A stretch of DNA of 64,000 bases from Nitrospirota bacterium. GTDB taxonomy: Bacteria > Nitrospirota > Thermodesulfovibrionia > UBA6902. The notes under the pieces were generated by a model. The model was not told where the DNA came from, did no database searches, and was given only the letters and a program-made list of their open reading frames with translations. Within the stretch, counting starts at the first letter, position 1. Every line of letters begins with the position of its first letter. The position numbers and the translations under genes were made by a program. Location: contig JACQZE010000004.1 of assembly GCA_016207885.1 (NCBI GenBank), positions 51,652 to 115,651 on the forward strand, given 5' to 3'. Of this stretch, positions 44,096 through 51,116 are shown one piece after another.

Positions 44096-44578
44096 TTGAA
44101 AGAAGATAAAAAACCTGAAAAGCAATGCCGGGCTGACAAGGCGATCGAGAACTCATGCCAGATAATCGGCGGTGACTTCAGCAGGGCAAGCGAGGTATCC
44201 ATGCAGCTAAAAAGAGAGCTCATCGCGCTGGAACTGCATGAAGATATTGTGAGCAGGGCATGCACCGCTGCCTTTGAGGCAGAGATGAACGTTATCATCC
44301 ACGCCGCAGCCGGATGGCTTCGTTACTATATTACTCCTGATAAGCTCAGGATAGTCATTGAAGACATGGGGCCGGGCATAAAGGATATTGAACTGGCAAT
44401 GAAGGAAGGTTATTCCACAGCCCCTGACTGGGTAAGGAAGATGGGATGGGGGGCGGGCATGGGACTTCCCAATATAAAGAAAAATTCCGATGAGTTTAAA
44501 ATTGATTCTGTCGCAGGCGAAGGGACAAGCCTTGAAATAATAATAAACCTTGATAAAAACAAAGGAGATAAAAAATGA
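44096..44578 (+). CDS. RsbW-like ATP-binding protein (anti-sigma-type kinase)
   Basis: A 160-residue HATPase protein of the RsbW/SpoIIAB group. Helix and N-box AAFEAEMNVIIHAAAGWLR, G1 IEDMGPGIKDIE, G2 GWGAGMGLPNIKK. Starts with TTG at 44096 (AAAGGA upstream); a preceding ATG reads only a few codons. It overlaps the DRTGG gene by 4 nt. Proteins of this type occur next to DRTGG, PHP and HATPase genes in [FeFe]-hydrogenase and NuoEF operons; their biochemical role is unknown. Confidence 0.85.
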   Translation: MKEDKKPEKQCRADKAIENSCQIIGGDFSRASEVSMQLKRELIALELHEDIVSRACTAAFEAEMNVIIHAAAGWLRYYITPDKLRIVIEDMGPGIKDIELAMKEGYSTAPDWVRKMGWGAGMGLPNIKKNSDEFKIDSVAGEGTSLEIIINLDKNKGDKK

Positions 44579-44907
44579 AACTGGCTGATCTGGCTGAGGA
44601 GCTTTCACTGAAAGTTCTGACGTATAACGAGGGCACAAGCAGAGAGGTATCAGGCTGCTACATCAGCGACATGCTCTCTGATGTGATGGCAAACAGCAAA
44701 AAAGGAGATATCTGGATAACGATACAGGCCCATACCAATATCCTGGCTGTGGCAAACCTTAAGAACCTTTCTGGCATCATAGTCGTCAACGGAAGGGAGG
44801 TTGATGATGAGACGCTGAAAAGGGCCGGGGCAGAGAAGGTCACGATTCTGTCGAGCAGCCTTTCCGCATTCGAGGTCGCAGGCAAAATATACAAGATGAT
44901 CATGTGA
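44575..44907 (+). CDS. DRTGG domain protein
   Basis: A 110-residue stand-alone DRTGG-like domain: KLADLAEELSLKVLT, then VSGCYISDMLSDVMANSKKG, and a glycine-poor C-terminal half. DRTGG domains are regulatory modules also found in phosphotransacetylases and CBS-pyrophosphatases, thought to bind a nucleotide or other small ligand. Overlaps both neighbours (ATGA before, GTGA after), so the four-gene set is tightly coupled. Confidence 0.85.
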   Translation: MKLADLAEELSLKVLTYNEGTSREVSGCYISDMLSDVMANSKKGDIWITIQAHTNILAVANLKNLSGIIVVNGREVDDETLKRAGAEKVTILSSSLSAFEVAGKIYKMIM

Positions 44908-45656
44908 CATTCATGCTTAAGCAATTCAAAGCTGACCTGCACATACATACCTGCCTGTCGCCATGCGCTGATATTGAGATGTCTCCTAAGGCGGTTGTAA
45001 AAACCGCCCTTGAGAGAGGCATTGATATGATCGCCGTTACTGACCACAACTCCGCCGAAAACGTAGAAGCTGTCATGCACGCCGCGGAAGGAAGCGGGCT
45101 GGCTGTGCTTTGCGGCATGGAGGCCTCAACTGTTGAAGAGGTGCATATACTCGCCCTTTTTGAAGGGCACGAAGGCATCATAAAGCTGCAGGAGATGGTT
45201 TATAATAAACTCATGCCGGGCAGGAATGATCCTGAAATTTTCGGTGAGCAGGTGATAGCTGACGAAGAGGATGATGTTCTCGGTTTCAATGACAGATTGC
45301 TGATATCTGCAACAGGCATTACCGCAAAATCACTCGTAGATACCGTCCACGCCCTCGGCGGCATTGCAATAGCATCTCATATAGACAGAGAGGGCTTCGG
45401 AATAATATCCCAATTAGGTTTCATCCCTGATGACTGCTTGCTCGACGCGCTTGAGTTCTCTTCGCGTATATCCTTTGACAAGGCAAAAGAGCTTTACGGC
45501 AATTACAGCAACTTCGCATGGCTCTCATCTTCAGACGCACACAGGCTTGAAGATATCGGCAAGAGGACAACCGTCTTTACCATGGAATCGCCGACATTCA
45601 CAGAGCTTGTATATGCCTTAAAGAATATGAATAGCAGAAAGGCGGTCTGGGAATAA
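44904..45656 (+). CDS. PHP-domain phosphoesterase
   Basis: A 250-residue metal-dependent hydrolase of the PHP family. Metal motifs: DLHIHTCLSPCADIEMSP, AVTDHNSAEN, CGMEASTVEEVHILALF, SHIDREGFG and SSSDAHRLEDIG. The known activities of PHP proteins include phosphodiester and nucleotide hydrolysis; the substrate here is unknown. It starts with GTG overlapping the DRTGG stop. Downstream the cluster is interrupted by dinD. Confidence 0.88.
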   Translation: MTFMLKQFKADLHIHTCLSPCADIEMSPKAVVKTALERGIDMIAVTDHNSAENVEAVMHAAEGSGLAVLCGMEASTVEEVHILALFEGHEGIIKLQEMVYNKLMPGRNDPEIFGEQVIADEEDDVLGFNDRLLISATGITAKSLVDTVHALGGIAIASHIDREGFGIISQLGFIPDDCLLDALEFSSRISFDKAKELYGNYSNFAWLSSSDAHRLEDIGKRTTVFTMESPTFTELVYALKNMNSRKAVWE

Positions 45657-45706
45657 GTGTTGAAAATAAAATCCTATCTTACATTACCTAATGGAGGAAA
45701 GAAGTA

Positions 45707-46567
45707 ATGGCAAAGAAAATTATGAAGACATCTGGCACCCATGCGTCGCCTTTCGAGCGAATCAAGCGCATGAACGATGCGGGTATGGAATTTTGGTCCA
45801 GCCGCGACTTTTCCGAGATCATTGGTTACGGTGATTACCGCAATTTTGAGGGGGTTATTGAAAAGGCTAAAATGGCCTGTTTCAATAGTGGACATCGCCT
45901 CGAAGACCATTTCGTTGACGTCACCGAAATGGTCACCATCGGCAGCGGCGCGGAACGACCTGTTAAAACCATCCTCCTGTCGCGCTATGCCTGCTACCTG
46001 GCTATTCAAAACGCCAATCCCAACAAGGAGATTGTAGCGCAAGGACAAACCTACTTCGCCATTCAGACGCGGCGACAGGAATTGGCAGACGAACATATCG
46101 AAGAAAATCGGCGCCTGTTATTACGTGAAGAAATGCGCCGCCACAATGCGCAACTGGCCGATGCGGCCAAGGGTGCAGGCGTCATCGAACCAATAGACTA
46201 CGCCATCTTTCAGAATCACGGGTATATGGGGCTTTATGGCGGGTTGAAGCAGGAAGACATTCACCGCAGTAAGGGCTTGAAAAAGAGTCAGAAGATTTTG
46301 GATCACATGGGCAGCACGGAATTGGCGGCAAACCTGTTCCGTGCGACCCAGGCTGAGGAAAAACTGCGCCGGGACGAGGTGAAGGGAAAAGACTCCGCGA
46401 ACCGGACGCATCGTGAAGTAGGCGCGAAGGTGCGGCAAACCATCCGGGAACTGGGCGGCACGATGCCCGAAGAATTGCCGGTGGCGGGAAGCATCAAGAA
46501 GATCGAGACCAAACAGCGCAAGCAACTCGGCAAAGCTGAGACGCCCGCAAAAAAGAAAGGCAAGTAA
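45707..46567 (+). CDS. dinD: DNA-damage-inducible protein D (DinD)
   Basis: A 286-residue protein clearly homologous to E. coli DinD, which is SOS-induced and inhibits RecA filament activity. N-terminal BRO-N/antirepressor-like domain (EFWSSRDFSEIIGYGDYRNF ... LSRYACYLAIQ), then long identical-looking blocks GQTYFAIQTRRQELAD, FQNHGYMGLYGGL, KILDHMGSTELAANLFRATQ and RQTIRELGGTMPEELP. The C-terminal tail is basic. GGAGG lies before the ATG. Composition and function differ from the cluster it interrupts, so recent transfer is likely. No LexA box was recognised upstream. Confidence 0.93.
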   Translation: MAKKIMKTSGTHASPFERIKRMNDAGMEFWSSRDFSEIIGYGDYRNFEGVIEKAKMACFNSGHRLEDHFVDVTEMVTIGSGAERPVKTILLSRYACYLAIQNANPNKEIVAQGQTYFAIQTRRQELADEHIEENRRLLLREEMRRHNAQLADAAKGAGVIEPIDYAIFQNHGYMGLYGGLKQEDIHRSKGLKKSQKILDHMGSTELAANLFRATQAEEKLRRDEVKGKDSANRTHREVGAKVRQTIRELGGTMPEELPVAGSIKKIETKQRKQLGKAETPAKKKGK

Positions 46568-46681
46568 CCGATATGGCGCTGCATAAAGACTCTCCTCTGA
46601 CATCAAGCTGTTTTTTCATTGACCACACGTTAAAATTTATGCTACCGTTCTGATGATAGCTGGTTTTATGCAAAATTGCCT

Positions 46682-47155
46682 ATGAATACGATTAGCCAAA
46701 TAACTATAATTCTGATATTGGTAACTGCTATCATTTTTGGATCTGAACAAAAATCAGATACGGAAGAATTAAGTCACAATAACCTCATTAACGCAATACC
46801 TGAAAAAGATATTGACTATGGTTGTGGTTGTGCGTATTTTTTGAAATCCGAGGGAACACCTATTGTTTTCATATCAGATATGGAATTTGAAAACGCAATA
46901 ATGAATATCAATGGCATGACGGTAAATATTATTCCAGAGCATATTGATGACATTCCTAACAATGCAAAAGTAGGAGATAAGTTTTTGCAACGTTATAATT
47001 ATAAAAACATTAAATTGATTTTTGAAAATATAATTAAATCTGTTTGTACCCCAGATGATGAAGGTTGCGAAGATGTAAAATTTGATTCCAGATTAACCAT
47101 AGAAGATGGAATTAAAGATGAAGTTTACCAAGTTCAAGGTCATTGCGGTTGTTAA
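46682..47155 (+). CDS. Cys-rich small exported or membrane protein, unknown
   Basis: A 157-residue protein, not recognised. N-terminal hydrophobic helix (residues about 6-22, a signal peptide or anchor) followed by an acidic domain with Cys motifs: DYGCGCAYF near 50, CTPDDEGCED near 125, and the terminal GHCGC. Codons are strongly AT-rich compared with neighbours, suggesting transfer together with dinD. ATG 46682 is preferred to an upstream TTG at 46676. The paired Cys might bind a metal or form disulfides. Confidence 0.55.
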   Translation: MNTISQITIILILVTAIIFGSEQKSDTEELSHNNLINAIPEKDIDYGCGCAYFLKSEGTPIVFISDMEFENAIMNINGMTVNIIPEHIDDIPNNAKVGDKFLQRYNYKNIKLIFENIIKSVCTPDDEGCEDVKFDSRLTIEDGIKDEVYQVQGHCGC

Positions 47156-47167
47156 TCGAATAAGAGC

Positions 47168-47707
47168 ATGAGAGACCTCTCACTTCATATACTCGACATC
47201 GCGGAGAACTCGATCAATGCCGGGGCTGATAATATCCTGATAAAGATCAATGAAGACACACATGAAAATACCATGACTATCGAGGTCAGGGATAACGGCA
47301 GAGGCATGGACAAGGAGACTCTGCTGAATGTCTCAGACCCGTTCTTCTCGACAAAGAAGGTGCGCGGCAATATCGGGCTGGGAATCCCGCTCCTGAAGCA
47401 GATGGCGGAGGAATGCGGCGGGAAGGTCGAAATCGAGACCGCTGAAGGAATAGGCACTTCCATTACAGCCTCGTTCCGGCATGGCCACATAGACAGAAAA
47501 CCGCTTGGAGACATTGCCAGCACAATAACGACCCTTATCTACTGCCATCCTGCGATAAATTTCAGGTATGAGCACGGCCGTGACGGAGATATATACAGCC
47601 TGAATACCGAAGAACTCCGGGAAGAACTCGGCGATATGCCGCTGAACTCTTCGGAAGTCATTAAATTTATTAAAAACAGTATTAACTCATGGATTAACAA
47701 CACATAA
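47168..47707 (+). CDS. HATPase protein of NuoE/HydC operons
   Basis: A 179-residue cytoplasmic GHKL ATPase without a phosphoacceptor domain. It starts MRDLSLHILDIAENSINAGA and shows IEVRDNGRGMDKE, FFSTKKVRGNIGLGIPLLKQ and the usual GTSITASF end. Such proteins precede the NuoE/HydC gene in many electron-bifurcating hydrogenase operons. Function unknown. It lies 78 nt upstream of the receiver-NuoE gene. Confidence 0.85.
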   Translation: MRDLSLHILDIAENSINAGADNILIKINEDTHENTMTIEVRDNGRGMDKETLLNVSDPFFSTKKVRGNIGLGIPLLKQMAEECGGKVEIETAEGIGTSITASFRHGHIDRKPLGDIASTITTLIYCHPAINFRYEHGRDGDIYSLNTEELREELGDMPLNSSEVIKFIKNSINSWINNT

Positions 47708-47785
47708 TACTGTTAATATATTTTCCATATAAAGAACAATATTTATCCAACAGCCTTAAAGTTAATAACTCCTTATGGAGATGTC

Positions 47786-48676
47786 ATGACGCATAACGGC
47801 AAGATATTGGTAGTTGATGATGAACCGGACGTTCTGAAGAGCTGCGAGAGTATCCTCAGGCAAGAGGGCTACAGTATCGACAGCGCCGGAAGCGGGCCGG
47901 AGGCTATCGGCATCCTTCAAAATAATGAATACGATATCGTCTTCACTGACATTGAACTGCCTGAAAACGGCGGAATAGAAGTCATTAACTGGATCAATAC
48001 TTCAAGTCCCGGCACCGGAGTAATAGCTACCGCAGACAACCCCTCGCAGGAATCTATTATGGAAACCCTCAAACTCGGCATTGTTGATTATCTCCCGAAG
48101 CCCTTTTCCCAGCCGGTGCTTATTGATGCCGCGTTCAAGGCGGTAAGCTTTATGAGGGAGAGGAGTTCATCTGAATTAAGCGCTGAAGAAGAAACTATGG
48201 CTGCCAGAGAAAAAGAGATAGATGTCAAGTCCGGCGAACTTGAGAAGATAATCTCCTCACATCGTGATACCCCGGGATGCCTTATCCCCGTCCTTCAGCA
48301 GGCACAGGAACTCATAGGTTATCTGCCTGCCTCTGTTCAGCGAAAGATAGCAAGAGGGCTTAATATCCCGGTGGCAGAGGTACACGGAGTTGTCTCGTTC
48401 TATTCCTTCTTCAGCATGAAGCCTAAGGGCAAACACGTTATAAAGGTCTGCCTTGGAACGGCATGCTATGTCAAAAGGGCTGAAGAGATACTGGAGAAGC
48501 TCAAGGAATCATTGGGGATAAATGTCTCTGAGATAACAAAAGACAACCGGTTTTCATTAGAGAGCGTCAGGTGTCTCGGCGCGTGCGGGCTTGCCCCGGT
48601 AGTTGTGATCGACCATGATACACACGCTTCGGTCAACCCGGTCAAGACGGCGGAGATGCTTGCCGCATATGAATGA
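47786..48676 (+). CDS. nuoE: Receiver domain fused to NuoE/HydC [2Fe-2S] subunit
   Basis: A 296-residue fusion. Residues 1-122 form a full receiver domain: acidic D11/D12, phosphoacceptor D55 (VFTDIELPENGG), T82, and K105 (YLPKPF). A linker (about 123-145) leads to a NuoE thioredoxin-like domain with all four cluster ligands: C222, C227 (CLGTACYVK) and C263, C267 (CLGACG), plus PVAEVHGVVSFYSFF. It should hold cluster N1a in the NADH dehydrogenase module and could be phosphorylated by a kinase. GGAG lies before the ATG. Ordinary NuoE is about 160 residues. Confidence 0.93.
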   Translation: MTHNGKILVVDDEPDVLKSCESILRQEGYSIDSAGSGPEAIGILQNNEYDIVFTDIELPENGGIEVINWINTSSPGTGVIATADNPSQESIMETLKLGIVDYLPKPFSQPVLIDAAFKAVSFMRERSSSELSAEEETMAAREKEIDVKSGELEKIISSHRDTPGCLIPVLQQAQELIGYLPASVQRKIARGLNIPVAEVHGVVSFYSFFSMKPKGKHVIKVCLGTACYVKRAEEILEKLKESLGINVSEITKDNRFSLESVRCLGACGLAPVVVIDHDTHASVNPVKTAEMLAAYE

Positions 48677-48727
48677 GGCTGAGGCGATAAAAAATAAATA
48701 ATTTTACAAGGGAATAAGAGGTTAACA

Positions 48728-49111
48728 ATGGCCAAACTGACGATAAGCGACCTGCAGAAGATCAAAGAGAAACACAAGTCTACCTTTACGCTCAGAGAAG
48801 GCGGCTACAGGGCAAAAGTTACCGTACATATGGGCACATGCGGTATCGCTGCAGGTGCAAGGGCTATTATTAACACGCTTATGGCGGAAATAGAGAAAAG
48901 CGGCACGTCGGACATCATTGTCACAACTTCCGGATGTGCCGGGCTATGCAGCAGCGAGCCGATGGTCACTATAGATATACTCGGACATCCTCCTGTCAAA
49001 TATAAGGCGCTGAACGAAGAAAAGATGCGGGAGATATTCAGGGAGCATATTCTGGGCGGAAATATCGTTGAGAAATACGCGCTTGTCATAGGAAGCGAAA
49101 CAAGCTATTGA
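48728..49111 (+). CDS. Thioredoxin-like [2Fe-2S] ferredoxin
   Basis: A 127-residue protein of the thioredoxin-like ferredoxin family. Cys ligands appear in VHMGTCGIAAGARA and TTSGCAGLCSSEPMV (C-x3-C), with one fewer Cys in the first pair than usual. Stand-alone versions between NuoE and NuoF genes are typical of hydrogenase-type (HydC/HydB) operons. It probably relays electrons to NuoF. AGAGGT precedes the ATG. Confidence 0.85.
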   Translation: MAKLTISDLQKIKEKHKSTFTLREGGYRAKVTVHMGTCGIAAGARAIINTLMAEIEKSGTSDIIVTTSGCAGLCSSEPMVTIDILGHPPVKYKALNEEKMREIFREHILGGNIVEKYALVIGSETSY

Positions 49112-49121
49112 GTATAATTCG

Positions 49122-49200
49122 CCATCCCCCTTAATAAAGGGGGATACAGGGGGATGTTAAGATAAAACACACCCCTAACCCCTCTTTATTAGAGGGGAAT
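49122..49200. repeat. Composite CCCCCT/CCCCTC repeat, inverse of 15258-15335
   Basis: CATCCCCCTTAATAAAGGGG + GATACAGGGGGATGTTAAG, then ACACACCCCTAACCCCTC + AGAGGGGAAT. It lies inside the cluster between the ferredoxin and nuoF, where it adds about 150 nt of noncoding spacer. Confidence 0.8.
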
Positions 49201-49265
49201 ATCCCCGATAGAGACACTCGGGGATGACAACTTGAATGTAGATGAGAATAATCAGGAGAGCATAG

Positions 49266-51095
49266 ATGCAGAATTACAGGGCCAACATAATGATGTGCGC
49301 AGGAACGGGGTGCGTTGCCTGCAATGCCCTAAAGGTCAAAGATGCCCTTGTTAATGAACTCAACAAAAGGGGGCTGGAAAAAGAGATACAGATAGTCCTT
49401 ACCGGCTGTAACGGCTTCTGCGCCAATGCGCCGATAATGTCTGTTCAGCCTGAGGGCATCTTTTATCAAAAACTCAAGATCGAAGATATCCCCGTGATAG
49501 TAGAGGAACACCTGCTTAAAGGCCGGCCTGTTGAGAAGCTCATGTACAAAGAGCCGGAAGCAAAGTCTGCTGTTCCGCTAATGCATGATATCCCCTTCTT
49601 CAAGCTCCAGGTGCTCAGGGCGCTTAGGAACAAAGGCATGATAGACCCTGAGAACATTGAAGATTACATTGCAAGGGACGGCTACCAGGGCACGGCAAAG
49701 GCGCTTCTCGAACTGACCCCCGAAGAGATAATAAAGATAATGAAAGACTCCGGGCTCAGAGGCAGGGGCGGAGCAGGTTTCCCCACAGGGCTCAAATGGG
49801 AGTTCTGTTCAAAGGTAATATCTGACACCAAATACATCCTTTGCAACGGAGATGAAGGCGACCCCGGAGCCTTCATGGACAGGAGCGTCATGGAGGCTGA
49901 CCCTCATGTTGTGCTTGAGGGAATGATAATAGCCGGAAAAGCGATCGGCGCAACCAAGGGGTACATATATGTGAGAGCAGAATATCCCCTTGCCGTAAAA
50001 AGGCTTCAGTTAGCCATAGACCAGGCGAAAGAGGCCGGCCTTCTCGGAGAGAACATTCTCAACAGCGGATTCAGCCTTGACATAGAGATATACCTCGGCG
50101 CAGGCGCCTTTGTCTGCGGTGAAGAGACAGCGCTCATGCGTTCGCTTGAAGGCAAGCGCGGAATGCCGCGGCCCAGGCCGCCCTTCCCTGCTTTCAAAGG
50201 CCTATGGGATAAACCCACCGTTCTTAATAATGTCGAGACATATGCAAACGTCCCGCAGATAATCATAAACGGAGCCGACTGGTTCAAGCAGCTTGGCACG
50301 CCGAAGAGCACAGGCACAAAGGTCTTTGCGCTTACGGGAGCTATCAATAACATAGGGCTTATTGAAGTGCCCATGGGGATACCTTTGAGAACAGTCATAT
50401 TTGATATAGGCGGCGGCATAAAAAAGGGAAGGAAGTATAAGGCGGTCCAGCTTGGGGGGCCGTCCGGCGGATGCATACCCGAAAGCCTGTTGGACACACC
50501 GGTCGACTATGAATCGATAAACGCCACAGGCGCGATAGTAGGCTCGGGCGGAATGGTCGTTATGGACGATACGAACTGCATGGTCAATGTCGCAAAGTTC
50601 TTTCTTGAGTTCACTGCTGATGAATCGTGCGGCAAGTGCCCTCCATGCAGGATAGGGACACGAGTGATGCTGGATAAACTGATAGACATCACTGAAGGAC
50701 GGGGAAAAGAGAGCGACATCGAACTTCTACTTGACCTCTCACATGACATCATCAACACTTCACTCTGCGGGCTCGGGCAGACCGCTCCGAACCCGGTGCT
50801 CACGACCATAAAGTATTTCAAACATGAATATGAGTCACATATCATAGACGGCTGGTGCAAGTCAGGCGTCTGCAAAGAACTCTCAACATTTTATATTGAT
50901 CCGGAGCTCTGCAAGGGCTGCGGCCTGTGCCTCAAGGCATGCCCGAGAGGCGCAATAACAGGCGAGAAGAAACAGCCTCACAAGGTAGATAACGATCTCT
51001 GTATAAAGTGCCGCTCATGTTATATGGCGTGCCCGCCAAAGTTCGGAGCGCTTAAGATAGGGCCTGGCAATATGTTTGCTCAAAGCAAAAAATAG
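49266..51095 (+). CDS. nuoF: NuoF/HydB-type NADH dehydrogenase flavoprotein
   Basis: A 609-residue NADH- and FMN-binding subunit of the extended, hydrogenase-type form. N-terminal thioredoxin-like [2Fe-2S] domain (C11, C16; C48, C52), the 51-kDa FMN/NADH domain (GLRGRGGAGFPTGLKW, GDEGDPGAFMDRS), SLBB, the N3 site ESCGKCPPCRIG and SLCGLGQTAPNP, and a C-terminal pair of 4Fe-4S motifs (CKGCGLCLKACPRGA, CIKCRSCYMACPP). Bacterial complex I NuoF lacks both extra ends, which are characteristic of bifurcating HydB/HndC-like proteins. AGGAG lies before the ATG. Confidence 0.95.
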   Translation: MQNYRANIMMCAGTGCVACNALKVKDALVNELNKRGLEKEIQIVLTGCNGFCANAPIMSVQPEGIFYQKLKIEDIPVIVEEHLLKGRPVEKLMYKEPEAKSAVPLMHDIPFFKLQVLRALRNKGMIDPENIEDYIARDGYQGTAKALLELTPEEIIKIMKDSGLRGRGGAGFPTGLKWEFCSKVISDTKYILCNGDEGDPGAFMDRSVMEADPHVVLEGMIIAGKAIGATKGYIYVRAEYPLAVKRLQLAIDQAKEAGLLGENILNSGFSLDIEIYLGAGAFVCGEETALMRSLEGKRGMPRPRPPFPAFKGLWDKPTVLNNVETYANVPQIIINGADWFKQLGTPKSTGTKVFALTGAINNIGLIEVPMGIPLRTVIFDIGGGIKKGRKYKAVQLGGPSGGCIPESLLDTPVDYESINATGAIVGSGGMVVMDDTNCMVNVAKFFLEFTADESCGKCPPCRIGTRVMLDKLIDITEGRGKESDIELLLDLSHDIINTSLCGLGQTAPNPVLTTIKYFKHEYESHIIDGWCKSGVCKELSTFYIDPELCKGCGLCLKACPRGAITGEKKQPHKVDNDLCIKCRSCYMACPPKFGALKIGPGNMFAQSKK

Positions 51096-51116
51096 AATAT
51101 CGGCATTGAGGATCAG

